In this document: in pieces, positions 25,631 through 34,525 of the stretch
Layout of the letters: each line of letters begins with the position of its first letter
Position numbering within the stretch: position 1 is the stretch's first letter
The notes under the pieces: generated by a model
Told to the model about the DNA's origin: nothing
Databases searched by the model: none
Seen by the model: the letters and a program-made list of their open reading frames with translations, nothing else
Program-made: the position numbers and the translations under genes
Assembly: GCF_021531075.1 (NCBI RefSeq)
Contig: NZ_JADYTJ010000004.1
Span: 51,333-115,332 of the forward strand
DNA length: 64,000 bases
Direction: 5' to 3'
DNA from: Bacteroides caecigallinarum
GTDB lineage: Bacteria > Bacteroidota > Bacteroidia > Bacteroidales > Bacteroidaceae

Positions 25631-27268
25631 ATGCGTATGAAACGATATGTTTACATCATAACAGCTTTTATCCTTTGTCTATCATCTTGCAAGGGGTTTT
25701 TGGAAGAAAATCCAAAGGACGCAATAAACGAAAATCAGATAGCCGGAAATCTGAAAGAACTGTACATGCACAGTGTTGCCACTCTTTATAATAATATTGG
25801 CGGATATAATGACAGTGAGGGGATACATGGCACCGGAAGAGGTATATACGACCTTAATACTTTTACCACCGATGAGGCTATAATGCCTACTCGTGGCGCT
25901 GACTGGTATGACGGTGGATTCTGGCAGGGACTATATCTTCATGACTGGGGAACAAATAACAATTCTATTCTTGCCACATGGGAATATTTGTACAAATCGG
26001 TCATGCTTTGTAATGAATCTGCCAGAAGAATAAAGGACTATGCAACAGAGCACAGTGATGATGATGCACAACCCTTGATGTCAGAAGTCAGAGCTCTAAG
26101 GGCATTATTCTATTACCATCTTATGGATTTGTTCGGGAGAGTGCCGCTCATAAGGGAAACAGAAGTTGAGAAGTCGGTGAAAGAACAGGCAGAAAGGAGT
26201 GAAATCTTCTGGTTGATTGTAAATGAACTCCAGGAATCCTTACCTTATCTGGCAGACGAACGTAGTAATATCCCCGGAGAGTATTACGGACGAATTACAC
26301 GACATGTGGCATATTTTCTGTTGGCTAAACTGGCACTAAATGCCGAGGTATATACAGATGATGTATGGACTGACAATTTAAGACCAAACGGAGCTGATAT
26401 AGAATTTACAATAGACGGAACAAGGACGAATGCATGGGAGGCCACAATATACTATTGCGACAAGATAGCAGAGGCAGGATACAATCTGGAACCGGACTAT
26501 AGGACTAATTTTGCAGTGTTCAACGAATCGTCTGTCGAGAATATTTTTGTTATACCTATGGATAAGACATTATATACCAATCAGTTCATTTATTTATTCA
26601 GGTCGCGTCATTATAATCATGCAAAGGCTTACGGACTTGGTGGAGAGAACGGTGCGTCTGCCACTCTGGATGTTCTTGAAACATTCGGCTACGGTACAGA
26701 AAATGAAGATCCACGATTTGATTTCTGCTATTTTGATGACGATCTTACCGATCTTGACGGAAATCCTATAATGCTGGATGATGGAAATACACGTTTGGTC
26801 TATGAGCCTTGGAAAATAGAACTCGATGTCTCAGGCAAACCGTATGAAAAGACAGCCGGAGCCAGAATGAAGAAATATGAAGTTGACCCTACGGCATTCA
26901 AAGACGGAAAACTTATAGACAATGATATAGTTCTTTACAGATATGCCGATGTACTCCTGATGAAATGTGAAGCCAAAGTTCGCAATGGAGAAAACGGTGA
27001 CAGAGAGCTTAATCTTGTCAGAAGTAGAGTAAATGCTCCTGCCAGGAGTGCTACTCTTAAAAATATTCTAGATGAAAGAATGCTTGAACTTGCCTGGGAA
27101 GGATGGAGGCGTCAGGATATGATAAGGTTCGGAGTTTACACTGAAGCATATAGCAGCCGTCCTCAGCTGGAAAATGAAGAAACCGGATTTACAACAGTGT
27201 TCCCAATCCCTGAAAAGATTATTCAGATGAATAACTGGTTATTACAGAATTCCGGTTATAAGAAATAG
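25631..27268 (+). CDS. SusD/RagB-like surface lipoprotein
   Basis: A 545-residue SusD family lipoprotein: signal with lipobox LCLSSC and then KGFLEENPKDAINENQ, the standard SusD N-terminus, which is exported to the cell surface. Helical TPR-like segments include SEVRALRALFYYHLMDLFGRVPLIRE, and the C-terminal block has VLLMKCEAKVRNGENGDREL, LNLVRSR and ERMLELAWEGWRRQDMIRFG, followed by VFPIPEKII, all family signatures. It forms the lid over the SusC-like pore and captures the nutrient. The gene lies 5 nt after susC. Met3 is an alternative start. Confidence 0.95.
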   Translation: MRMKRYVYIITAFILCLSSCKGFLEENPKDAINENQIAGNLKELYMHSVATLYNNIGGYNDSEGIHGTGRGIYDLNTFTTDEAIMPTRGADWYDGGFWQGLYLHDWGTNNNSILATWEYLYKSVMLCNESARRIKDYATEHSDDDAQPLMSEVRALRALFYYHLMDLFGRVPLIRETEVEKSVKEQAERSEIFWLIVNELQESLPYLADERSNIPGEYYGRITRHVAYFLLAKLALNAEVYTDDVWTDNLRPNGADIEFTIDGTRTNAWEATIYYCDKIAEAGYNLEPDYRTNFAVFNESSVENIFVIPMDKTLYTNQFIYLFRSRHYNHAKAYGLGGENGASATLDVLETFGYGTENEDPRFDFCYFDDDLTDLDGNPIMLDDGNTRLVYEPWKIELDVSGKPYEKTAGARMKKYEVDPTAFKDGKLIDNDIVLYRYADVLLMKCEAKVRNGENGDRELNLVRSRVNAPARSATLKNILDERMLELAWEGWRRQDMIRFGVYTEAYSSRPQLENEETGFTTVFPIPEKIIQMNNWLLQNSGYKK

Positions 27269-27271
27269 GAA

Positions 27272-27320
27272 AAGACCTCTCTTATTGGAAAATGTCCGTA
27301 AGAGAGGTCTTAATCTTTTT
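27272..27320. terminator. Bidirectional terminator between susD-like gene and carB
   Basis: AAGACCTCTCTTA (27272-27284) pairs perfectly with TAAGAGAGGTCTT (27299-27311), followed by AATCTTTTT. It ends the susCD message and, on the other strand, the carB message. Confidence 0.85.
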
Positions 27321-27334
27321 ATTTATATAATTGG

Positions 27335-30300
27335 TTATTTATATTCATCCCAACTCTTGATTGCTATGTCGTCTATGCTCATTATGCAGAACGCATTGAT
27401 AAATGCGCTTGCAAGGCGTGCGTTTGTCACGAGAGGAATATTCAAATCCACAGCGGCACGACGGATCTTATAACCGTTTTCAAGCTCGGTTGGAGTAAGG
27501 TCGCGTGGGATATTTACCACCATGTCTATTTCCTTCTTGTGCAACATATCGAGAGCCTGTGGCTGTCCTTCTTCGCTTGGCCAGTAAACGCGAGTATTTT
27601 CTACGCCGTTTTCAGTAAGGAACTTAGACGAACCGCCCGTAGCGAAAATGTTATAACCTTTAGCCTTGAGGGCACGTGCTGCCTGGAGCAAGTCAACCTT
27701 CTGTTTCAGTGTACCTGTTGACATAAGGATATTCTTTTCTGGGATGCGATAACCAACTGAAAGCATAGCCTTCAATACTGCGCATGAAGTATCATCACCG
27801 ATACATCCTACCTCACCTGTAGATGCCATGTCAACACCTAATACAGGGTCAGCCTTTTGCAGACGGTTGAATGAGAACTGGCTTGCCTTGATACCTACAT
27901 AGTCAAGGTCGAAGAGGTTCTTTTCAGGTTTTTCAACCGGCAGACCGAGCATAACCTTAGTAGCAAGTTCGATGAAGTTAATCTTCAATACCTTGCTTAC
28001 GAATGGGAATGAACGGCTGGCACGCAAGTTACATTCGATAACCTTGATATCGTTTTCACGTGCAAGGAACTGAATGTTGAACGGACCAGAGATGTTAAGT
28101 TCTTTCGCAATCTGGCGAGAGATACGCTTGATACGGCGTACAGTCTCAACATAAAGTTTCTGTGGAGGGAACTGGATAGTAGCGTCGCCTGAGTGTACAC
28201 CGGCAAACTCGATATGTTCAGAGATAGCGTATGCCACGATTTCACCGTTCTGTGCCACAGCATCCATTTCAACTTCCTTAGCATGTTCTATGAACTGGCT
28301 CACTACCACTGGGTGTTTCTTAGATACGTTAGCTGCAAGCTGCAAGAAGCGTTCAAGTTCTTCCTGGTTAGAACATACATTCATAGCCGCACCTGAAAGT
28401 ACGTATGAAGGACGAACCAATACAGGGAAACCTACCTTTTCGATAAATGCGTTGATATCTTCCATAGAAGTAAGCGCACTCCATTCAGGCTGGTCTACAC
28501 CGATACGGTCAAGCATAGCCGAGAACTTGTCGCGGTCCTCTGCATTGTCGATACTCTTGGCTGAAGTACCAAGGATATTTACCTTCTGTGCATCAAGACG
28601 AAGCGCCAGGTTATTAGGAATCTGTCCACCTGTAGAAACGATTACTCCGTGAGGATTTTCCAGGTCGAGAATATCCATCACACGTTCGAAAGTCAACTCG
28701 TCAAAGTACAGACGGTCGCACATATCGTAGTCTGTTGATACAGTTTCAGGGTTATAGTTAATCATTACAGAGCGGTAACCTTCCTTGCGGATAGTGTTAA
28801 GAGCCTGAACACCACACCAGTCGAACTCTACAGAAGAGCCGATACGGTAAGCTCCTGAACCAAGAACCACGATACTCTTGTGGTCGCCAAGGTAATGAAC
28901 ATCGTTGGCCACACCGCTGTAAGTCAGATACAGGTAGTTAGTCTGTGCAGGATATTCAGCAGCCAGAGTATCTATCTGTTTCACTACAGGCACAATACCT
29001 ACACTCTTACGGTGATTGCGGATAGCAAGGCTTCCTTCTTCCATATCGCCCTGATAGCCGATGGCACGAGCCACCTGGAAGTCAGAGAATCCCTGACGTT
29101 TTGCCTTGTAAAGCAATTCGTTAGGCAACTGAGAAAGCAATGTATGGTTATTGCCCCATTCGTGGAGTTCCTTAGATGTCTGCATGATATTCTGCAGCTT
29201 GTCAAGGAACCACTTATCTATTTTAGTAAGGTCATGGATCTGGTCAACAGTGTAACCTGCACGCATAGCCTTAGAGATAACGAAGATACGTTTGTCGGTC
29301 GGTTCGCGAAGAGCCTTGTCGATATCGTCGATAACAAGCTCCTTGTTTTCAACGAAACCGTGCATTCCCTGACCAATCATACGGAGACCTTTCTGGATAG
29401 CTTCTTCGAAGGTACGTCCGATAGCCATCACCTCACCTACAGACTTCATGCTTGAACCAAGTTCGCGGTCTACACCGTGGAACTTACCTAAGTCCCAGCG
29501 AGGAATCTTACATACGCAGTAGTCAAGAGCAGGTTCGAAGAATGCAGAAGTAGTCTTCGTTACAGAGTTCTTAAGGTCGAACAGTCCATAGCCCAATCCC
29601 AACTTAGCAGCAACGAAAGCCAAAGGATAACCTGTAGCCTTAGATGCAAGAGCTGATGAACGGCTCAGACGTGCATTAACTTCGATTACGCGGTAGTCTT
29701 CCGATTCAGGGTCGAAAGCATACTGTACATTACATTCACCCACGATACCGATGTGGCGGATGATGCGTATAGCGAGTTCACGCAACTTGTGGTATTCGCT
29801 GTTTGTAAGAGTCTGCGACGGAGCGATAACGATAGACTCACCGGTGTGGATACCCAGTGGATCGAAGTTTTCCATGTTACATACAGTGATACAGTTGTCG
29901 AAACGGTCACGAACCACTTCATATTCCACTTCCTTCCATCCCTTCAAACTCTTTTCTACAAGAACCTGTGGAGAGAAAGAGAAAGCCTTTTCTGCCAATA
30001 CGTTAAGTTCTTCTTCATTGTCGCAGAAACCAGAGCCCAAACCTCCAAGTGCGTAAGCAGCACGGATGATTACCGGATAGCCAAGTTCTTTGGCAGCACG
30101 GCGTGCATCCTCGATGTTTTCTACAGCCTCACTCTTGATAGTCTTAACGTTGATTTCGTCAAGTTTCTGAACGAAGAGCTCACGGTCCTCAGTGTCCATA
30201 ATAGCCTGTACAGGAGTACCAAGAACGCGAGTGTTATATTTTTCGAATATACCTTCCTTAAAGAGAGCTACACCGCAGTTCAATGCTGTCTGTCCACCGA

Positions 30301-30562
30301 ACGAAAGCAATACGCCGTCCGGACGTTCCTTAGCTATTACTTTTTCTACGAAGTAAGGTGTAACGGGCAGGAAGTAAATCTTGTCTGCCACTCCTTCCGA
30401 AGTCTGCACTGTAGCGATATTAGGGTTGATAAGAATGGTTTCGATACCTTCTTCCTTAAGAGCCTTAAGAGCCTGCGAACCGGAATAGTCGAACTCACCG
30501 GCTTCGCCGATTTTAAGTGCTCCGGAACCTAACAATAATACTTTCTTTATATTTTCTTTCAT
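27335..30562 (-). CDS. carB: Carbamoyl-phosphate synthase large subunit
   Basis: A 1075-residue enzyme with two homologous ATP-grasp halves, making carbamoyl phosphate for pyrimidines and arginine. The N-terminal half starts KKVLLLGSGALKIGEAGEFD with RAAYALGGLGSGF and NARLSRSSALASKATGYPLA. The second half has VVLGSGAYRIGSSVEFDWC, RPSYVLSGAAMNV and NLRASRSFPFVSKV. The last 130 residues form the allosteric domain (VDLLQAARALKAKGYNIFAT). It is third in the order purF-like, carA, carB on the minus strand, separated from carA by a 140-nt spacer filled with TTAGTT-type repeats. Confidence 0.97.
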   Translation of the reverse strand: MKENIKKVLLLGSGALKIGEAGEFDYSGSQALKALKEEGIETILINPNIATVQTSEGVADKIYFLPVTPYFVEKVIAKERPDGVLLSFGGQTALNCGVALFKEGIFEKYNTRVLGTPVQAIMDTEDRELFVQKLDEINVKTIKSEAVENIEDARRAAKELGYPVIIRAAYALGGLGSGFCDNEEELNVLAEKAFSFSPQVLVEKSLKGWKEVEYEVVRDRFDNCITVCNMENFDPLGIHTGESIVIAPSQTLTNSEYHKLRELAIRIIRHIGIVGECNVQYAFDPESEDYRVIEVNARLSRSSALASKATGYPLAFVAAKLGLGYGLFDLKNSVTKTTSAFFEPALDYCVCKIPRWDLGKFHGVDRELGSSMKSVGEVMAIGRTFEEAIQKGLRMIGQGMHGFVENKELVIDDIDKALREPTDKRIFVISKAMRAGYTVDQIHDLTKIDKWFLDKLQNIMQTSKELHEWGNNHTLLSQLPNELLYKAKRQGFSDFQVARAIGYQGDMEEGSLAIRNHRKSVGIVPVVKQIDTLAAEYPAQTNYLYLTYSGVANDVHYLGDHKSIVVLGSGAYRIGSSVEFDWCGVQALNTIRKEGYRSVMINYNPETVSTDYDMCDRLYFDELTFERVMDILDLENPHGVIVSTGGQIPNNLALRLDAQKVNILGTSAKSIDNAEDRDKFSAMLDRIGVDQPEWSALTSMEDINAFIEKVGFPVLVRPSYVLSGAAMNVCSNQEELERFLQLAANVSKKHPVVVSQFIEHAKEVEMDAVAQNGEIVAYAISEHIEFAGVHSGDATIQFPPQKLYVETVRRIKRISRQIAKELNISGPFNIQFLARENDIKVIECNLRASRSFPFVSKVLKINFIELATKVMLGLPVEKPEKNLFDLDYVGIKASQFSFNRLQKADPVLGVDMASTGEVGCIGDDTSCAVLKAMLSVGYRIPEKNILMSTGTLKQKVDLLQAARALKAKGYNIFATGGSSKFLTENGVENTRVYWPSEEGQPQALDMLHKKEIDMVVNIPRDLTPTELENGYKIRRAAVDLNIPLVTNARLASAFINAFCIMSIDDIAIKSWDEYK

Positions 30563-30565
30563 GCT

Positions 30566-30692
30566 TTTTCTTGAGTTGTTAGTTGTTGGTTTTTAGTTTT
30601 TAGTTCTGGCGGTTTGTTTTCTTGAGTTGTTAGTTGTTGGTTTTTAGTTTTAGTCGTTTGTCATTAGTTCTAACAACTAATAACTAAAAACT
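30566..30692. repeat. TTAGTT-type repeats in the carA-carB spacer
   Basis: A 35-bp direct repeat built on TTGTTAGTTGTTGGTTTTTA lies at 30566-30600 and 30617-30651 (51-bp period). A related inverted copy, AACAACTAATAACTAAAAAC, begins at 30672. The inverted copy can pair with the direct ones. The same word family recurs between carA and the purF-like gene. Confidence 0.7.
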
Positions 30693-30702
30693 GAAACTCT
30701 TC

Positions 30703-31779
30703 TTAAAGTAATTTTACAAACTCGTCGAACAGGAATTCTGTATCAGTCGGACCACTTGCAGCTTCCGGATGGAATTGTGCCGAGAACCAAGGGTTCTTCT
30801 TGTGGCGGATACCCTCGTTAGAGCCGTCGTTCATGTTTATGAACAGCGGTTCCCAGTCAGAGCTAAGAGTATTGTTGTCAACAGCATAACCGTGGTTCTG
30901 CGAAGTGATGAAACATTTTTCTGTTCCCACCATACGAACCGGCTGGTTGTGGCTACGGTGACCGTATTTCAGTTTGTATATTTTTGCGCCTCCTGCTTTC
31001 GAAAGCAACTGATTACCCATACATATACCAAAGATAGGCAGTTTTTCGTTCTGCATAGCCTTGCGGATGTTCTGCACTGCAGCGTCACAAGTGTCAGGGT
31101 CACCAGGACCGTTTGAGATAAACAGACCGTCGAATTCAAGAGAGTTGAAATCATAGTTCCAAGGAACGCGGATTACTTCCACATCGCGTTTCAGAAGGCA
31201 ACGGATAATGTTCGATTTAACACCACAGTCCACGAGTACGACTTTCTTCTTGCCTTCACCTTCATTGTAGCGAATCACTTCCTTGCAAGAAACCTTGTCC
31301 ACATAGTTCACTCCGGCATATTCGGCCTGAGGAATGTTATCCGGTTCATCGTCGAATACGATTTTTCCCATCATCACACCGTGTTCACGCAATACTTTTG
31401 TAAGCTCGCGTGTATCAATGCCCGTGATGCCAGGAATCTGCTCACGTTTAAGCCAATCGCCCAAGCTTTCCACTGCATTCCAGTGAGAATACTTTTCGCT
31501 GTAATCGCTCACGATAATCGCTTCGGCATGAATCTTTTCACTTTCCATAAAGTGAGGAAGCCCGTTCTCCGCAAAAGTAAAAGGAGGTACACCATAGTTG
31601 CCCACCAGCGGATAAGTCAGTGTCATGAGCTGGCCTGCATACGAAGGGTCTGTCAAGCTTTCTGGATAACCGGTCATGGCTGTGTTGAACACCACTTCGC
31701 CGGCTACCGGTTTTTCATAACCGAACGACTTGCCGTGGAATCGGCTCCCGTCGTCGAGGATTAATGTTACATTTCTCAT
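30703..31779 (-). CDS. carA: Carbamoyl-phosphate synthase small (glutaminase) subunit
   Basis: A 358-residue protein with the CarA N-terminal domain (LILDDGSRFHGKSFGYEKPV, VFNTAMTGYPESLTDPSYAG) and a class I glutamine amidotransferase domain: nucleophile in IFGICMGNQLL, then GHRSHNQPV, TSQNHGYAVD and the His/Glu of AQFHPEAASGPTD. It releases ammonia from glutamine and passes it to CarB. It lies between the purF-like gene and carB on the minus strand and is probably on the same transcript. Confidence 0.97.
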   Translation of the reverse strand: MRNVTLILDDGSRFHGKSFGYEKPVAGEVVFNTAMTGYPESLTDPSYAGQLMTLTYPLVGNYGVPPFTFAENGLPHFMESEKIHAEAIIVSDYSEKYSHWNAVESLGDWLKREQIPGITGIDTRELTKVLREHGVMMGKIVFDDEPDNIPQAEYAGVNYVDKVSCKEVIRYNEGEGKKKVVLVDCGVKSNIIRCLLKRDVEVIRVPWNYDFNSLEFDGLFISNGPGDPDTCDAAVQNIRKAMQNEKLPIFGICMGNQLLSKAGGAKIYKLKYGHRSHNQPVRMVGTEKCFITSQNHGYAVDNNTLSSDWEPLFINMNDGSNEGIRHKKNPWFSAQFHPEAASGPTDTEFLFDEFVKLL

Positions 31780-31794
31780 TATCAGTATATTTTT

Positions 31795-31902
31795 TTGAGT
31801 TTTTAGTTTTTAGCTTTTAGTTGTTAGAAGAGTTCTTAGATGAGTTGTTAGTTATTAGCTGTTAGTTGTCAGAACTAAAAACTAATAACTATGAACTAAA
31901 AC
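31795..31902. repeat. TTAGTT-type repeats between carA and the purF-like gene
   Basis: Repeated GTTAGTTATTAG / TTTTTAGTTTTTAG words (31795-31875) are followed by inverted forms (AACTAAAAACTAATAACTA, 31873-31891). This is the same word family as in the carA-carB spacer. No open frame is present. Confidence 0.65.
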
Positions 31903-33779
31903 TTATAATTTTCTTCTATATAATTTATAAATGCCTGATTCACCAGTTTCACACCGCCCGGAGTTGGGTAGTCACCGCTGAAGTACCAGTCGCCCGTATG
32001 GTCAGGGCAAGCCTCGTGGAGTCCTTCAAGAGTCTGATATACAATCTCCACTTTAGCCTGTGTACCGGCAGGTGTCAGCAGTTCCACCATTTTTGCAGAT
32101 ATCTCTTCGTCTGTGAACGGTGCATATATTTCTTTAACATAGTTCACCATTTCTTCTTTAGGCAATCCTAATTGAGCCTTTGATTTGCTGTATGCATTTA
32201 TTATAACATCCTGCATACCTTTTTCCTCAAGCAGTGCTATGGCAGCCTTGAAAGCGATAAACTGTTCCATACTTGCCATGTCTATACCGTAATAGTCCGG
32301 ATAGCGTACCTGTGGCGATGACGATACTATCACTATCTTCTTCGGGTGCAGACGGTCAAGGATACTTATAATACTCTGTTTCAATGTCGTACCGCGTACT
32401 ATACTGTCGTCTATTATAACCAGATTGTCTGCATACGGCACAAGACTTCCGTAAGTGATGTCGTATACATGGGCAGCCAAATCATTACGTGTATTTCCTT
32501 CGGCAATGAACGTACGCAGTTTGATGTCCTTTATGGCTACCTTCTCGCTACGGATACGCTGCGAAAGAATCTGTTCCAGTTCCGCATGACTAGGTTTATG
32601 ACCTAATGCCTCGATGCGTTTCACCTTCAATTGGTTCAGGTAGTTGTCGAAGCCTTCCAACATTCCGTAGAATGCTACCTCGGCAGTATTCGGAATGAAA
32701 GAGAACACGGTGTGTATCACATCATTGTCGATAGCTTTCAGTATAGGAGCTACCAGATTCTCGCCGAGTTTTTTTCTTTCGCGGTATATATCAACGTCAC
32801 TTCCGCGACTGAAGTATATACGTTCGAACGAACATGCGTTTTTTTGTTTTGGCTCGTTTATCTGTGCCAGACGCATCTGTCCTTTTTTGCTTATCATTAT
32901 TGCCTGCCCCGGCTGAAGTTCATTTATACTGTCGGCAGGAACATTTAGTGCAGTCTGTATTACTGGACGCTCTGATGCCAGCACGAAAATATCATCATCC
33001 ATATACCAGAATGCAGGACGTATTCCCCACGGGTCGCGTATGGCAAAACTTTCGCCACTACCGGTCAGTCCGCATATCACGTAACCACCGTCCCACGAAG
33101 GACTTGATGTTTTCAGCACGTTTGTCAGGTCTATTCTTTCCTCTATGGCATGAGTGATATTCATACCTTCCAGGCCTTCTCCCTTACATTCAGTGTACAG
33201 ACGTTCCACTTCGCGGTCAAGACGATGTCCTACCTGCTCCAACATGATATACGTATCGGCATATTTACGTGGATGCTGTCCGTCTGCTGTAATCGACGCA
33301 AATATTTCATCTACATTTGTAAGGTTGAAATTTCCGCATAATGCGAGGTTCTTTGCACGCCAGTTGTTACGTCTGAGGAACGGGTGTACATACGATATTC
33401 CGCTTTTCCCGGTTGTAGAATATCTCAGGTGCCCCATATACAGTTCGCCGGCAAACGGAAGACACTTTTCTGCATAATCGGCATCACGCATCTGCTCCGG
33501 TGTCAAATCCTTGAAATAGCTGTGCACTGTTCCGAATATTTCGGTTATAGCTCCGGCTCCAAGTCCTCTTTCGCGGAACATATATTCTTCTCCAGGTGCA
33601 GCCTGAAGTTTTACACAAGCCAGTCCTGCAGCTTCCTGTCCACGGTTATGCTGTTTTTCCATCAGAAGATACAGCTTATTCAGTCCGTACATCCATGTAC
33701 CATATTTCTTCTGATAGTGTTCCAGTGGTTTCATCAGGCGTATCATTGCCACTCCACATTCGTGCTTTAGTTGTTCCAT
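31896..33779 (-). CDS. Amidophosphoribosyltransferase-like protein, long form
   Basis: A 627-residue PurF-family enzyme. The class II glutaminase domain has its nucleophile at Cys8 after a short propeptide (MEQLKHECGV), with NRGQEAAGLAC and MGHLRYSTTG. The phosphoribosyltransferase domain shows the PRPP loop NLVIIDDSIVRGTTL and SSSPQVRYPDYYGIDM. It would form phosphoribosylamine from PRPP and glutamine. It is about 120 residues longer than typical PurF (about 500), with extra sequence between the domains and at the C-terminus. It heads the run with carA and carB, joining a purine-type and a pyrimidine-type glutamine amidotransferase. Whether it is the cell's main PurF or a paralogue cannot be told from this window. 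Confidence 0.88.
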   Translation of the reverse strand: MEQLKHECGVAMIRLMKPLEHYQKKYGTWMYGLNKLYLLMEKQHNRGQEAAGLACVKLQAAPGEEYMFRERGLGAGAITEIFGTVHSYFKDLTPEQMRDADYAEKCLPFAGELYMGHLRYSTTGKSGISYVHPFLRRNNWRAKNLALCGNFNLTNVDEIFASITADGQHPRKYADTYIMLEQVGHRLDREVERLYTECKGEGLEGMNITHAIEERIDLTNVLKTSSPSWDGGYVICGLTGSGESFAIRDPWGIRPAFWYMDDDIFVLASERPVIQTALNVPADSINELQPGQAIMISKKGQMRLAQINEPKQKNACSFERIYFSRGSDVDIYRERKKLGENLVAPILKAIDNDVIHTVFSFIPNTAEVAFYGMLEGFDNYLNQLKVKRIEALGHKPSHAELEQILSQRIRSEKVAIKDIKLRTFIAEGNTRNDLAAHVYDITYGSLVPYADNLVIIDDSIVRGTTLKQSIISILDRLHPKKIVIVSSSPQVRYPDYYGIDMASMEQFIAFKAAIALLEEKGMQDVIINAYSKSKAQLGLPKEEMVNYVKEIYAPFTDEEISAKMVELLTPAGTQAKVEIVYQTLEGLHEACPDHTGDWYFSGDYPTPGGVKLVNQAFINYIEENYKF

Positions 33780-33831
33780 ACCTTTATTATCCTATATTTG
33801 TATTATTGTATATTGTATATGTCAGCGGGCG

Positions 33832-33867
33832 AAAAAAATCCCGGATATGCCGAAATGCATTTCCGGG
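33832..33867 (-). terminator. Terminator-like hairpin in the leader of the purF-like operon
   Basis: On the minus strand CCCGGA (33867-33862) pairs with TCCGGG (33845-33840), with an inner ATGC/GCAT stem, followed by A and seven Ts (33838-33832). It is a good intrinsic terminator but lies 53 nt before the start codon of the purF-like gene, downstream of no other minus-strand gene, which suggests attenuation. Confidence 0.6.
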
Positions 33868-34075
33868 TAAAATCATTTTTATGAAAAAGAAATTATGTAT
33901 ACCACAATAAAAAAAATGAAAAGCGGATTTCAGCAATGCAAAATGCTTCTGCATCTCTGCATGCTTCTGAAGTTTTATGATATTGAAAACCGAATAATAT
34001 CTTTTCATTTTTTGGTCTTAATAGTAATATATATAATGTGTAATATTAAGTCTTATTAATGTTATATTCGGGATG

Positions 34076-34083
34076 CAAAGATA
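34076..34083 (-). promoter_or_regulatory. Candidate leader promoter for the purF-like operon
   Basis: TATCTTTG on the minus strand, followed by a 235-nt leader with a possible Phe/His-rich short frame starting at 34008 and the terminator-like hairpin. No TTTG at the usual -33 spacing. No other -7 box was seen between the hairpin and the gene. Confidence 0.45.
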
Positions 34084-34199
34084 TATATTTTCGGCGAAAT
34101 AAATGCACATCATTAATACATCTTTAGAAAAAATATATTTATTAGAATTTGAAATACACTATAATTATATTTTAGGGTGATAAAAAAATAAGAAATACA

Positions 34200-34230
34200 T
34201 TTGATGATAAAAAAATAAGAAGTAATTTTG
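34200..34230 (+). promoter_or_regulatory. Promoter for tRNA-Thr
   Basis: TTTG (34200-34203), 19-nt spacer, TAATTTTG (34223-34230), 25 nt before the tRNA. Confidence 0.75.
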
Positions 34231-34254
34231 GGTCGTGAAACGAAAACGCCTTTT

Positions 34255-34327
34255 GCCGAAATAACTCAGTTGGTAGAGTAACTCATTCGTAATGAGTAAG
34301 TCGCGGGTTCGAGTCCCGCTTTCGGCT
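34255..34327 (+). tRNA. tRNA-Thr (anticodon CGT)
   Basis: A 73-nt cloverleaf: acceptor GCCGAAA with TTTCGGC, anticodon stem-loop ACTCA-TTCGTAA-TGAGT exposing CGT, T-arm GCGGG-TTCGAGT-CCCGC. Discriminator T; no encoded CCA. Confidence 0.95.
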
Positions 34328-34354
34328 CATCATTCCTCAAATTGTAAATAAAAT

Positions 34355-34412
34355 GCCTTGATGTTTTGACTAAAACGACAGCTCGTTTTACCTAAAACGT
34401 CAAGGCGTTTTT
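34355..34412 (+). terminator. Branched terminator after tRNA-Thr
   Basis: GCCTTGATGTTTT (34355-34367) pairs with AAAACGTCAAGGC (34394-34406, one G-U pair) and encloses a smaller hairpin, AAAACGA/TCGTTTT (34372-34389). GTTTTTC follows. Confidence 0.7.
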
Positions 34413-34512
34413 CTGTCTTATACGACAGCACTTATTTTATAAGGTTTGCAAGAAGCTTTATTCCCTTTACTTTATTTATAACTTCGTATTTATGGCGTTT
34501 GAAGATTTTATT

Positions 34513-34520
34513 TATCTTTG
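34513..34520 (+). promoter_or_regulatory. RNase Z promoter -7 box
   Basis: TATCTTTG ends only 5 nt before the ATG at 34526, which implies a leaderless or nearly leaderless message if this is the promoter used. Confidence 0.45.
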
Positions 34521-34525
34521 CCGAC

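Noticed and set aside
29753..30532. A 259-residue plus-strand frame opposite carB
   Set aside because: Antisense shadow of the conserved carB coding sequence, with no family resemblance.
30566..31902. TTAGTT-type repeats as a CRISPR array
   Set aside because: The units are low-complexity, irregular in length, lack unique spacers of constant size and have no cas genes nearby.
33787..34008. A 73-residue protein gene on the minus strand before the purF-like gene
   Set aside because: It runs through the terminator-like hairpin and has the composition of AT-rich leader DNA. It is treated as part of a possible attenuator and not as a separate gene.
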